Notes: generated by a model not told the origin, from the sequence alone. Shown: positions 1 through 10,451, numbered from the stretch's first letter. The stretch is DNA of 64,000 bases from Eulemur rufifrons (GCF_041146395.1 NC_091006.1:11042001-11106000), one strand, 5' to 3'. A program made the numbers and translations.

Positions 1-230
1 GCAGCGTGATTAATGTCCTTCACAAACTCCACCAGGGCGGCCTTGGCCTTCTCATTCCTCATGGCCCTCGTGTTCCGCAGCCTGAACGTGCCCAGGGGCA
101 GGAAGTTTGGCTGCAGGACTGCCTCGATGTCTGCCTGCTCCAGGCCCTCTGGGATGCCGGTGACCAGCAGGGCCCTGCGCACGTCCACCTTCAGCTCCCT
201 GCACCAGTCCTGCAAAAGGCTCATAGCCAT
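1..230 (-). CDS. PNMA8-family protein (PNMA8A/PNMA8B-like), N-terminal 76 codons, cut by the window edge
   Basis: Reading the minus strand from the ATG at 230-228 gives an open frame of 76 codons to base 1 without a stop. It starts MAMSLLQDWCRELKVD and continues through RALLVTGIPEGLEQADIE. The LL-DWCR opening followed by a VTGIP turn and an L-P-L-G-T/R-F-R-L-R segment is the N-terminal signature of the PNMA family, genes derived from a Ty3-type retrotransposon gag; the PNMA8 branch fits best. A second in-frame ATG lies two codons in (224-222). The first ATG has a good context (gccaccATGG). Family knowledge: PNMA coding regions normally sit in one exon behind a 5' UTR intron, and several members form capsid-like assemblies in brain. 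Position left of CALM3 on the minus strand favours PNMA8B, but PNMA8A or PNMA8C cannot be excluded from 76 residues. Confidence 0.85.
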   Translation of the reverse strand, partial: MAMSLLQDWCRELKVDVRRALLVTGIPEGLEQADIEAVLQPNFLPLGTFRLRNTRAMRNEKAKAALVEFVKDINHA

Positions 231-480
231 GGTGGCGCCCCCTCGGTGTCGATCTCAGAGCAGGAGGGAGCCTGAGGCAGGAGTGGACTGCGTGCGGTGC
301 ACTCTGCTAATAACACCCTGGAAGGCTTAGAGTTCAGGTTCAGGTGGATGTGGCAAGGCCGGGTGGTGGGGTGGGAGGGGCTCGAGGCCCCGGCTGCCTG
401 CTGCGCAGCTGGACACAGTGGCCTTCCCCTAGGACCCCTCCCCAGGGCTGTCCGAGGATCTGCAGGGGGCTTACGTGTCT
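230..480 (-). other. Putative 5' UTR intron and flanking noncoding exon of the PNMA8-family gene
   Basis: On the minus strand a good donor (agacac|gtaagc, GT at 474-473) is followed about 200 bases later by a pyrimidine-rich acceptor (ctcctgcctcag, AG at 273-272), 41 bases before the ATG codon. This fits the usual PNMA arrangement of a short noncoding exon and an intron before the single coding exon. The donor block is preserved in the inverted second copy near 8,770, which supports a functional origin. No transcript evidence is available, so the splice assignment is an inference. Confidence 0.5.
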
Positions 481-599
481 GTTCTTCAGGGCAAGCCCAG
501 CCGCTCCATCCCTTTGTCCCTAACACAGGCCTGCGTGACTCGGGCAGCAGGCGGGCAGTGCCGAGAGCGCACCTGGAGAGGCGTGGGGGATGGGAGCCA

Positions 600-800
600 C
601 CGCTCACCTAGGGCTTCCGCGGAGTCTGATCGCGCACTCTCGGCTCAAATCTCAGCAATTCCGCAGCGATGAGGTGCCTCGGACCTGCGCCTGCGCAGGA
701 GGATCTCCATGGTCCTCCCTCCCTTCGCCCCCTCCCCTCTGGTCCCTGTCTCCATAGCAACATTGCAGGCAGGAGCTGGGGTCAGCGTCGCAGTGGTCTG
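600..800 (-). promoter_or_regulatory. Candidate PNMA8-family promoter with NRF1-like and RFX/X-box-like sites
   Basis: The stretch is GC-rich and lies 370-570 bases upstream of the ATG. It contains tgcgcctgcgca (686-697), one base from the NRF1 palindrome. On the minus strand it contains gttgctatggagac (761-748), a good RFX/X-box match. GC-box-like sequence lies between them. No TATA box is seen at a fixed distance. The X-box position relative to the first-exon donor (about 275 bases) is similar in the duplicate at 8.54-8.77 kb. Confidence 0.5.
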
Positions 801-900
801 AGGACCCTCTCTTAAAGGGTCCGATGAGAGGGAGGACTTGATGGCTGGAAGCACCACCTTCGTTGATCAGCACAAACCAAGGTCGAATTGGCAGGGGGCC

Positions 901-1240
901 AGACATCACTCAAGGAGACCCGACCTCATTCAAGGGATAGAGGCATCGTTGGGGAGGTTACAGGCTTGAGTCAGGGTTTTAATTCCTCTTCCCAGTGGAC
1001 AGACAGGTGGAATTCAGGAGTCTACAGATCTAACTCAAGGGGCACTGGTGGGAACTCACGTGGTGGGACCGGGAGTCACTCGAGATACTGGCCTCATTCA
1101 TTCATAGTCTATGGGTCTTAGTATCATAGGAGGGTACCCAGGCCTTATCTATGAGCAACAGGCATCATTCTGGGTATACTGGCCTCACTTATGGGGTACA
1201 GGTCTCACTCAGTGGGACGAGACGTCACTCCCGTGTATGT
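901..1240. repeat. Degenerate tandem repeat, 20-bp unit
   Basis: From 1141 to 1240 the sequence falls into five consecutive 20-base units (starting 1141, 1161, 1181, 1201, 1221) of the form ggcctcactcatggggtaca. Poorer copies occur back to 901 (units near 901, 922 and 942), with looser traces between 1000 and 1140. It behaves like an old minisatellite. No open frame or known repeat family was recognised. Confidence 0.7.
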
Positions 1241-1549
1241 CCCTCTATTCCTAACTATGCTTGTACAATTAAACCTGTATTTTTGTACATGGTTTTCAAC
1301 GTGTGTGTGATCGTGAGATCAGACATAAATTCTGCAAGAAAGCACGTCCCTATTCTGGAACTGCAGACTGGGACACGTGAACATCTGTCATAGCTACCCT
1401 GAACGTGCATTTGCTCCACCGTCCTTTGTGGGTCCATTAGGCTGTCCCTACCCTGTGTTAATCAGGCCCTGTGGCCCAGCTGTTGGGTTTATGTCCCATC
1501 TCCTACAGCTTCCCTCCACCCACCGCTGTAACTCTGCGAATGTTCTGGA

Positions 1550-1695
1550 GCTTCTCTTGGCCTCAGTTTGCTCCTCTGTGAAATGGCAACAACCACTGTC
1601 CCTGCCTCAAAGGGTTCTTATGGGGGTTAAAGGGAATGACCCATGAAAGCACTTAGAAGAGAGAGCCTGGCCCCCATGGGTGCTCCGAAAAATGT
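1550..1695 (+). repeat. MIR SINE fragment
   Basis: The order 'cctcagtttgctcctctgtgaaatgg', then a pyrimidine segment, 'gggttaaagg' and 'gcacttagaagag' matches the core and 3' half of MIR. Confidence 0.75.
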
Positions 1696-2354
1696 GACCA
1701 TGAGAAGTATTTAAGAACTTACCGTTATAAAAGCATTTGTTATATAAGAAGGAAGCTACTTATTTATCATCTCATCTCGAGTTTTTTGTTTGATTTTTTT
1801 TTACATTTGAAGAGTTTAATTGCAAGGTTACCATGGCAACTGGGCCATGGGCAAATGCTTACTCACTCCTCTTATTTTCCCTGCTTTGTTCTCCTCTCCC
1901 CTTCCTGATCCCCAGATGGTTGTAACTCTCTCTCTAGAGCAGTGTCATCCAAATGTGAACCACATGCGTCACGTGAAATTTTCCAGTGGCCATCTTCAAT
2001 AAATACAAAGAAGCAGGTGAAGCGATTTTAAAGAATAGATCTGATTTATCCTGAAATATACAAAGGGCTGTCATTCACACGTGTTATCAATATAAAATAA
2101 TTATTAAGGAAATATCATACATTCTCTTTTTCATCATGAGTCCTTTTGGAGCAGCCACACGGAGCCATTGGAAATTTGTTCTGAGGAATTCATTAGGGAT
2201 GTGCGTGTGTGTGTGTTTATGAACATGTTCCACACAACTGTTATTTATAACCCTGCAAGATGGGAAAACACAACAAAAAGATAAACAGGAAGCTGGCACT
2301 TTTTTACGTCTGGGGTGGATGCCATGGGTAAAATTCTTGTAAAAATGAAGATTC

Positions 2355-2475
2355 ATATCCTATATAATCCACTCACCTAAAGTGTACAAGTCAATGGCTT
2401 CTAGTAGATTCACAAAGTTGTATAACCGTCACCATGATCAATTTTAAAACCTGTTCATTGCCCAAAAAAATGCAG
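2355..2475. repeat. Old L1 3' UTR-like fragment
   Basis: The stretch from 'aaagtgtacaagtcaatggc' to 'gtataaccgtcaccatgatc' matches a sequence common in 3' parts of ancient L1 elements. A sister fragment with the same wording is at 54.7 kb. Confidence 0.5.
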
Positions 2476-2777
2476 GGCAGGAGACTTTTTCTCCTTCCCA
2501 CGAAGGCACTGTAAATGCTGCTACCTGGCAGCCCTGCACTTGGCCAATAACCAGGCGAGTCACTTCACCCCCTCCTGTCTCTGTGACCCCTTTTTATTCC
2601 AAGGTCGTGAGGAAATGTGTGTGAGTGTTGAAACAATGCCAGGCCCTGAGCGTTACGGGACCAAGGTTTCATTCTTGGTGTGAGACAGGACAGCGTGACA
2701 CACGCTGCAGCCTGTGGAGGGGACACGGATGCCCCAGGAGAGCGTATGGTTTGCAGGAGGACCCACAGGTACAGGGC

Positions 2778-2850
2778 TGAATCGTGGCTCCCCAAAGTTC
2801 ATATGTGAAAGCCCTGAGCCCCCCCAATGTAACTGAATGCGAAGACAGGG
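2778..2850 (+). repeat. MLT1-like (ERVL-MaLR) LTR fragment
   Basis: 'ggctccccaaagttcatatg', then 'gaaagccctgagcccccc' and 'aatgtaactgaatgcgaaga' follow the 5' part of MLT1 LTRs. The rest of the element is missing. Confidence 0.6.
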
Positions 2851-3114
2851 CTTTCAGGCCCCCAGCAAGTCCGATAACCAGCGGTTGATCACTGACAGCC
2901 CACCCGCGCCTGTGACCCCGGCATGGGGGAGGGGAGGTGTAGAGACCACTGCGAGCCCCAGGACCCTGCACCCTCCCGGGCGCCCGCGCCTGCGCCTCGG
3001 GCCCCTGACGATCTGTCCCAGCTCACACAGCTGCTTTCTTGGCCCTCGCTACCCAACACCCCGCTTTCCCCCTGCCTGGTGTTTGGGGGGCGGCATGAGA
3101 CAGTTGAGTTGCAG

Positions 3115-3345
3115 ACTCTGGGGTCACACGGGTGGGGTTTGAGTCAGGCCAGACCGCTTGGATTCAGATTCCAGCGCTGGGTGATCTTCTGCAAGTTATG
3201 TACCCTCTCTGAGCCTCAGTTTCCTCCATCTGTAAAATGTGCGCGATAAAAGCGCCTAAACTTGGGTTAAAACAATATGAGTGCTTCAAACAGTGCCTGG
3301 AATATAGTAAGAACTATAGAAATAATAATTATTATAATCAGTATT
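3115..3345 (+). repeat. MIR SINE, near full length
   Basis: It runs from the 5' part (gactctggggtcacac, cttggattcagattccagc) through the conserved core (ctctgagcctcagtttcctc, ctgtaaaatg) to the tail (gtgcttcaaacagtgcctgg, atagtaagaactat). Confidence 0.8.
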
Positions 3346-3631
3346 GAATTCCAGCTCCCCACTTCAGAGCTGAATCAATCCAGGCACGTTATTCGGTGCC
3401 CGCGGCAGGCGGCGGGTCGTTCACCAGCGGCCCTGGAGCGTCCCCTGGTGGGGAACCCTCATCCGTCCCTCCTGGCCGTTCTAGGACCTGGTCACACGCG
3501 CGGGAGTCTTGGGCGCTCCTTTCCCGGCCCGAACTAGCTGAGGGGCCCGCGCATGTCAGCACCTGGGGGTGGCGGGGTGTAGGAGAGGGTTTCTTTCTTC
3601 ACACTGATTTTGTTCTTGTGGAGATTTTTGG

Positions 3632-3790
3632 TTTTTTGCTTTTGAGACAGAGTCTGGCTCTGTTGCCTGGGCTAGAGTGCAGTGGCGTCAGCCTAGCTCA
3701 CAGCAACCTCAAACTCCTGGGCTCAAGCAATCCTCCTGCCTCAGCCTCCCGAGTAGCTGGGACTATAGGTGCACGCCCCACCACACCCAA

Positions 3791-3822
<32 letters not shown>

Positions 3823-3916
3823 CTCACTTTCTGCCCAAGCTGGTCTCGAACTCATGGCCTCTGCCTCTGCCTCCCAAATTGCTGGGATTATAGGCGTTAG
3901 CCACAGCACCCAGCCC
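3632..3916 (-). repeat. Strepsirrhine-type Alu interrupted by a (TG)n microsatellite
   Basis: The reverse-complement Alu wording (tttgagacagagtctggctc, gcgtcagcctagctcacagc) is the lemur/galago form. The middle of the element, where the A-rich linker should be, is replaced by about 29 bases of TG repeat (3793-3821), after which the second arm resumes. Confidence 0.85.
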
Positions 3917-3984
3917 TATGTCCCCAGCTTTGAATGCGTAACTGGCATACACATACTTAGCAGCTGGCAGAATCCTCACATTTG

Positions 3985-5075
3985 TCCCCTAACCTGTGGC
4001 CGTGATGGTGGGGAAGGCCAGATGCAAGCCACAGAGCTGCCTCTGCAAGAGACAGAAGGATCCCCAAGGGTGACAATGGATTATCAGCAGCTTAACCAAG
4101 TGGTGACTCCAGTTGCAGCTGCTGAGCCATGTGGTTTCATTACTTGAGCAAATTAACACATCCGCTAATACCTGATACGCAGCTGCTCATCTGGCGAATG
4201 TCTTTGTCCCCATCCCTGTCCATAGAACCCACCAGAAGCAGTTCACTTTCACATGGCAAGGCCAGCAATACAGCTTCGCTGGCCTACTCCGAGGGTCTCT
4301 GGACTCTCCAGCCCTATGTCATGATGCAGCCTACAGGAATCTCCATCCGCTTTCCCTTCCATCAGATGTCACGCTGGTCAGTTACATTAATGACATTATG
4401 CCAGTAGAGCAGGAAGCAGCAATGACCCTGGTCTTGTCAGTAAGACATTTGGGTGTCAGAGGTTGGGAAATAAATTTGACTAAAATTCAGGGGTCTTCTA
4501 CCTCCGTGAAACGTCTAGGGCTTCCATGGTGCGGGGCATGTCAAGATATTCTTTCTAAGGTGAAGGTTAAGTTGTCGCATTTGGCCCATCCTACAACCAA
4601 GAAAGAGGCACAACACCTAGTGGGCCCATTTGCATCTGGGAGGTGACACATTCCTCATCTGGGTGTGTTCCTCTGGCCCATCTATTGAGTGACCCCAAAA
4701 GCTGTGAGTTTTGAGTGGGGCGCAGAGCAGGAGAAGGCTCTGTGACAGGTCCAGGCTGCCGTGCCAGCTGCTCTGCCCCTTGGGCTCATGATCCAGCAGA
4801 CCCAACGGTGCTTGAAGTGGCAGTGGCAGAGAGGGTGCCGTTTGGAGCCTTTGGCAGGTCCCCATAGGTACATTGCAACACAGACCCTCAGGATTTGGGA
4901 GCAAAGCCCTGCCGTCATCTGTAGATATTGACTCTCCTTTTGAGAGACAGCTCTTGGCCTGTTACTGGGCCTTAGTAGAGACCGCATGCTTAAGCACCAT
5001 GCAGTCTGAGCTGCCCATCATGAGCTGGGCGCTGTCTGATCTACCAATCCATAAAGTTGGGTGCAGCCTCCAGTC
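3985..5075 (+). pseudogene. Endogenous retrovirus pol relic (reverse transcriptase to RNase H region), inactivated
   Basis: Fragments of retroviral pol can be followed in order on the plus strand. A reverse-transcriptase entry segment lies near 4075-4140, and a catalytic-box region at 4383-4400 reads YINDIM where YxDD is expected. A connection region follows at about 4395-4640, and an RNase H-like segment at about 4890-5065 (ALPSS...SPFERQLLACYWAL). The pieces lie in different frames: the first reading frame ends in a stop at 4147, the catalytic box is in another frame, and the RNase H part is in a third. The element has no flanking LTR that I recognise and is followed abruptly by L2-like sequence. 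It cannot encode a working enzyme. Class-I-like (gammaretrovirus-type) affinity is an inference. Confidence 0.75.
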
Positions 5076-5079
5076 CTGT

Positions 5080-5320
5080 CCCCTCAGAAGGGTGTTTCTA
5101 AAGCACAAACCTGACCTCGTCCTTTCCCTACTCAGAACCACCCATGGCTCCCCGAAGCTCTCAGCAGAAAGCCCCGGCTGCTCCCCACGGCCCTGCACAA
5201 CTTGTCACCACAGCCTCACTGAAAACTCCTCCTACCTCCTCTGCTCACCTCCTCAGTGTCAGGCTCTGCTCACCTGTGGGCCTTTGCCATTCTGCTCTTT
5301 CTGCTTGAAATACAAAATCA
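5080..5320 (-). repeat. L2 LINE 3' fragment
   Basis: Phrases such as 'cctgacctcgtcc', 'acccatggctccccgaagct' and 'gtgggcctttgccattctgc' correspond to the 3' region of L2. Orientation is judged from wording only. Confidence 0.5.
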
Positions 5321-5754
5321 CCTACCCCCTAGGGGGACCCCCTGACATATGTCCAGAGACCCAGTATCCCCAACCCCTCACCCACTCTCTCACACCCCCA
5401 TGGGAGCTGAAAGATCATTTCTGCCCATTTGGGGACAGGACCCACCCCCAGGAAGCCCACCAGATTCTCCCTCAGGCCCACCAAGACCAACCCAAGTGGC
5501 AGTACCTGTCCTGGGGGACTGGCCCAACCCTCTAGGCTGCAGGGGAACAACGGGGCTCTGGTGGGGACACAGGGTTAAGGCCTGGGGCGAGATCATGAAG
5601 TGTGTGGCCAGGAGCCCCCGCCAGACTACCAGCCTGGGGACGACTCCTGAGAACGAGGGGGGACTCTTTCTGCAAACTAGGACTGGGGAGGGCCCCTCCT
5701 CCCCTGCTCCCGCCACACCTGCCCCCTAGGCATCCTCCTCCTTGGATCCAGCCC

Positions 5755-6060
5755 CAGTCTCACCCTTCCCCATTCATCCTCCACACAGCATCACAAACTG
5801 GACCCTGCCTCTCCCCTACTCTAAACCTTTCCATGGCTCCCCAGTGCCCTCCGGAGCAAGCACAGGCTCTTTGAGGCCCTGCATGCTGCAGTCCTGCCCT
5901 CCTCCGGAGAATCAGATTCCCGTGTTAAGCTCTACTCAGTAGGGGTTCCTGTGTCTCCCCTAACTGGGCTGTAAATCCTAGGAGGGTGAGGCCCAGAATC
6001 CCGGCTGTCTCGATTCCCAGCTGGGCAGGAGCAGGTCCTGGTGAATGTGTATGGAAGCAA
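5755..6060 (+). repeat. L2 LINE 3' fragments
   Basis: The segment with 'tccatggctccccagtgccc', 'gggctgtaaatcctaggagg' and 'ctggtgaatgtgtatggaag' resembles the L2 3' end. Confidence 0.5.
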
Positions 6061-6120
6061 GAAAGGAAAAGAAAGGAAGGGAGAGAGACGGGAGAGAGGG
6101 AGGGAGGGAGGGAGGACGCC
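6058..6120. repeat. (GGAA/GGGA)n purine-rich simple repeat
   Basis: A continuous run of A and G on the plus strand made of gaaagg, gagagg and gggagg units. Confidence 0.85.
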
Positions 6121-6172
6121 TTTAAAATTTAAACCTCTGGTTCCATCTTTCTAAGAACTTTCTCCCCTATGC

Positions 6173-6187
6173 CCACCAGAGGGCGCT
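6173..6187 (+). promoter_or_regulatory. CTCF-like motif, forward orientation
   Basis: ccaccagagggcgct matches the core of the CTCF consensus (CCASYAGRKGGCRS-type) on the plus strand. Occupancy cannot be judged from sequence. Confidence 0.45.
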
Positions 6188-6234
6188 CTGACCCAGCAAA
6201 TTCCTAATGCAGCGCCTCAGCCTGTTCTTCTCAC

Positions 6235-6425
6235 AAAAAGGAATTACTGATATGATTATAAGGAGGATGATTAACACCAATCATCGCCCTATTGCGTGCC
6301 AGGACCTGTGCTAAACCCTCCACGTGCTTAACTTGACACAGCAACTCAGACTATCTTATAAATGAGGAAAGTGAGGCTCAGAGAGGTTGTTTGACTTTCC
6401 TAGTATCACACAGCACAAAACTGCA
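6235..6425 (-). repeat. MIR SINE
   Basis: The reverse-complement MIR order is visible: 'tgtgctaaaccctccacgtg', 'aatgaggaaagtgaggctca', 'gagaggttgtttgac', 'tatcacacagcac'. Confidence 0.75.
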
Positions 6426-6654
6426 GAGAAGCTTCCAGCTCTCACTTGGGTGACGCCACAGCCTCCTATTTCTTGGTTTTACCACTGGCATGATTTTACC
6501 ACAAGGCCCTGTCACCGCCCCTACCCCCACCCCCTGCTCAGCCACACCCCTCTGCCCTCAGCACTTTAGATATCCCGTCGTACATTCACTCACTGGGGCC
6601 TTAGCCTGCCGGCACGTCAAAAACCCTTCTTCCCTCTCCCTAACCCCACCTCGC

Positions 6655-6850
6655 ATAAATGGCCACCTCCTCCCCTCGGCTCAATGTCACCTCCTTTGGG
6701 AAGCCTGCCCTGATCCAGGGTCAGTTCCAGCTCATCCCACCCACCTCCCCTAAGAATCCAGGTCTTTGCCCAAACTCCAGGATGCAGGGCTTCAGCCACC
6801 AGCGCCTCCCCGGAGCCCTGCACGGGCGCTAGAGAAATGTGGAATGAATG
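6655..6850 (+). repeat. L2 LINE 3' end
   Basis: 'aatgtcacctcctttgggaa', 'gcctgccctgatccaggg' and the terminal 'gaatgaatggatgaa' are typical of the L2 3' end. Confidence 0.65.
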
Positions 6851-6854
6851 GATG

Positions 6855-8500
6855 AAGTTGTAAAAATAAAAAGCTCAGAACCTCCCCCTCAACTCCTTAT
6901 GCAAAAGAGAGAAGATAAGGGCTGCAAACGCCTGCGAAGACCTGGCCCCACAGATCATTCATTAAGGAATTCCCTGCACCTGCTCACCAGGGGCCACACT
7001 TCAGCCTGCTGGGCCTCTCAGGGGAGGCTGCCAGGAATCTGTTGGAAGCCAAGGCCGCAGGGCTTCTAGAGAAGGTCCCACACTCCCTTTCAGTCCCTCC
7101 CCAATCCAGGGACAGTGGGTCTCACCACTGCCTTCATCCCTTTGGGGCAGATGCTCCTACTTTCCAACCCAGTGATTCACCAAGAGTGATTCACCTCCAT
7201 TTCTCTCTCCAGGTGATTCCCGTGGGGCTCATCCAACCCCCCCCCCCCCACAAGCCTGGCCAATCAGAGCATGCATTCCCTCTCTGGTCACTGTGATTGG
7301 GTCGGGGCAAGCACGTGATCCAGCTCGTCCAATAGAAGTTGGCCCTGGGTCTTCCACGAATGAATGAAGGAAGGGGCCCTAGAACCAGCCATGCCTGAAG
7401 TCAATTCAGTCCTGAGCTTCATAGTAACATGAGCCAATGAAGTCCCTTTTCACTAACCTGCTTCAACAAGGCTAACTTGGTTTCTGTATTTGGGACCCAA
7501 AGGGTCCTTTGTAATCCATTCCCCAAAGCATTCTCTAAGCCCCCAAGAGATGAGGTACAAGGGGCTTCTCAGATGCCACATGGTACCTCTGGCTCCGAGA
7601 GCTGGGGCAGGGCTTCGGGGTAAAGGGAAGAGTCTTCTGGATTTTTCAAACCTGTTGCCATCATTTGTCACAGGTTTCTGAAGCCTATTCGTTTCCTCCA
7701 GGGGCCCTGGGACTCTTATCAACATGGAACACGATGGCAGCATCCTGCAAAAGGTGGCCTCACTGTCCCCTGGAGCAGAAGCGTCCTGCAGGCAGGCTCT
7801 CCATCACAGTGACTGCAGGCCGGACCCGTGCCTGGCAGACAGCAGAGCAGCGGCTCAGCCACAGGGCGGGCTGGGGACAAAGTCAGAGCTGGTTTTATCT
7901 CCGACATTTTGTGCAGACGGAAGAAGGGAGGAGCATCCTAGGGCCTGCGGCCCAGCTCGGCACCAGTGTTCCCAGAGTCCACACAGGGGACTGGGAGGGC
8001 AGGGCCTAAGATATTAAGGGAACAATTCTAGAGGTGCCATGGGGTGCGGCACTGGAACATGCTAGGGCCACACTTGGGGTGCCAGTGGGGCAGTTACTGA
8101 GACATTAAAGGGACTTCCTGGGTGACATGACATGATAGTTTGCAGGTGTCCCAAGGAAGCCCAAAGACCCCATCACCACCACCAGGGAGTCCTCTCCTCT
8201 GAGCACCCCCCGCCCCTACACAGAAGGCCCCTCCCCCAGTGTCGTTATAGCAGTGGCTTCCCCGGGGTCTATGGAACATGGATGGTAGCTGTGCTCCTTC
8301 GTCAGGCCTGGTGGCTGCACGGCCCCCACCCAGCTTCTGTCTCCCCTGGTCCACCCTGAGCCCTAAATGACAAACTTGACCCACACCCAGACCCAGCTCC
8401 TGCGCGCTGAGGCTGCTTCTCTGCGTGAGGCCTGTCTCCCTGAGTCATGAAGGACTGCAGTAAACAAACAAGATGCATGTTCTCATTTCCGTTGGGATCT
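6855..8500. other. Gene-free stretch, mostly unassigned
   Basis: No coding exon or RNA gene is recognised here. A poly-C run of 14-15 bases lies near 7237-7251. The rest is single-copy-looking sequence with short accidental open frames, none with a recognisable protein domain. Confidence 0.5.
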
Positions 8501-8520
8501 TTCAAACAAAAACTCTCAGT

Positions 8521-8556
8521 CCCTGGCAACAGCCTGAAAATGGTTGCCAGGGAAAC
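8521..8556 (+). promoter_or_regulatory. RFX/X-box-like site inside a perfect 10-bp inverted repeat
   Basis: ccctggcaac (8521-8530) and gttgccaggg (8543-8552) are exact reverse complements separated by 12 bases. The second arm continues as gttgccagggaaac, an X-box-like element (8543-8556). It lies about 228 bases before the donor-like block at 8771, comparable with the X-box upstream of the PNMA8 gene at 748-761. Confidence 0.5.
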
Positions 8557-8754
8557 AGCGGTAGCCAGTGGAGGAGGGAGAGACCCACCCAGGAACTCCT
8601 GCCTGCTGCTGTGGCCGAGGCTGGCACAGGGGAACCAGCAGGATTAAGGGGCAGGGGTCTGCGTTCACACGTGGCCAGAGTGGGAGGGTTTCCTCATCTG
8701 GTAGATCCCCAGGTTTGGGGAGGGAGTCGCTGCTCCCAGAGGGATCCATCCCAG

Positions 8755-8935
8755 CGTGGCCAGCAGACACGTAAGCCCCCTGTAGATCCTTGGACAGCCC
8801 TGCGGAGGGGTCCTAGGGGAAGGTCAATGTATCCAGCAGCCAGCCAGGTGACCAGCTGGGGCCCTGAGCCCCCCAGGCCTTGCCACATTCCCCTGAACCT
8901 GAACTCTAAGCCTTCCAGGGTGGCCTTCCAGGGTG
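8755..8935 (+). repeat. Inverted second copy of the PNMA8-family first exon/intron region
   Basis: The plus strand here (cagacacgtaagccccctg, then ggacagccct, ggggtcctaggggaagg, ccttgccaca, cctgaacctgaactctaagc) matches the minus strand of about 300-480 with few differences, including the donor acacGTAAGC at 8771. After about 8,960 similarity fades. No PNMA coding region follows on this strand, so it is either the remnant of a paralogous gene or a stranded promoter fragment. Confidence 0.8.
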
Positions 8936-9414
8936 CTGTTGGCAGAGGGCACCTCTTGCGGCCCGGAAAGCAACAGGCAAGAGTTGCAAGAGTAGCAAGA
9001 ACACCAGGGGCCACAGAGATAGAGCCAGAGGCAAAAGGAGGGGCCGAGGAGGGGGTCGGTTTCCCTTGGTGAAGAGTAAGTCCCAGGACTTTTCCCACCA
9101 GAGCCTAAGCGTAGAGATTGAGGAAGGGACCAGCCGCACTTGAGCAGAGATGGTGTTTCCCAGGCAAATGAGCGGAAGTTCTAGTTAAGTTGTAAGATTG
9201 TAATGATCTTAAGTTTTAAATTCACTAACAATATTTGCAAATCAATGCTCAGATGCCCAACATTGAGACTGCATTTCTGCTAAGCTGAGTCCTGGCACCC
9301 ACTTAAATGGGGCACAAATCCTCCAGTTGCCAAAGTCCCTCAGCTGCCTGGCCTCTGGGGACATTTGAGTTTGGGAGCCCTGCTTTTGAATAATCTGGGA
9401 AGGTGCATATATCA

Positions 9415-9965
9415 TTCAGGAGGTTTTGGTTACAGGTTACAAAAATCAAACTGACAGCAGGCAGAAACAAAAAGGCTATTTCTTAGCTTCTTAGTTAAAT
9501 AAAGAAGGAAAGAGGTTTCCAGGTTTAGTTAGCAGATCAAATGTATTATCCAGAACCCAAAATCCTTCTGTTCTTCCACTTGTTGGTTTTTGCCTTCCAG
9601 CTTGTTGCCTCGTAGTCACAAGATGGCTGCCAAGCTCCAGGTATCACCTGCATGCATAACAGGCAAAAAGTAGGGAGATGGGGAAGATGGAAGAGTCCCT
9701 TCCTTTCATTTCTCCCTTCTTTTAACTGGAAGCAAAAATATTTCCCAGAAGCTCCCAATATAGTCATTGGTGAGAACTGGTCACTGTCTGCCCATAGCTG
9801 CAAGGGAGTCTGGGAAATAGAGAATCTGGCTTTTTTTTTTTTTTTTTTTTCCATAGAATCAGGTAACACATGGTAAAAGGATTGGAAGTGTCTGTTTGAC
9901 CAGCCAATCAACATTATCATCGACTGACATATAGTCACCCCTCCATCAATTTCCCCTCTCGTCAC
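9415..9965 (-). repeat. Ancient interspersed repeat, LTR-like, family not assigned
   Basis: The wording (ggttacaggttacaaaaatc, gtcacaagatggctgccaag, tcccagaagctcccaat, gcaagggagtctgggaaat) is that of an old dispersed family; a possibly related segment is at 38.15-38.75 kb. A T-run of about 22 bases (9829-9850) interrupts it. Confidence 0.45.
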
Positions 9966-10451
9966 ACTGACCTGCAGAGAGAGTCACTGCTTGCCTGGTG
10001 CCCACCATGATCTGCCCTCCCTGGATAGAGTCCTCTCCACAGGACGCTGTTCATTCCTCACAGACATCAGCTTTGGGGTGACTATGGGGTGGCCCCCCTC
10101 ACCCATCCTGCCTGCCCACCCCTTTATGCACACCACACCCACCCATGTGGACGTCTCAGACTTCAAGGAGTGGAAATAACGAAAGGGAAGTCTGATGTGC
10201 CAGGGGTGTCTAAATCACAAATGTCTCCAAGAATCAGTAGAGGTGGGGGCCATGTAGCATCTCCCTTGGGGGCATTTACAAATGTGTAAGGACATGTTTT
10301 GCACTTTTTATGAAGGAAAAAACAAGCATTCAAAACTGTAGACAATATAATAAACCCCCACATACCCATCACCAACCACCATCCATCCTCAGCCAGTCCT
10401 GCCCACCCAAGCCCCATCCATTTTTGGTAGTATGAGAGCAAATGCCAGATA

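Noticed and set aside
4873..5535. 220-codon open frame
   Set aside because: Its start is the retroviral RNase H relic and its rest is L2-like sequence; a chance fusion.
8473..9072. 199-codon open frame across the inverted PNMA8-flank copy
   Set aside because: The matching copy at 300-480 is noncoding and in a different frame relationship; no PNMA residues appear.
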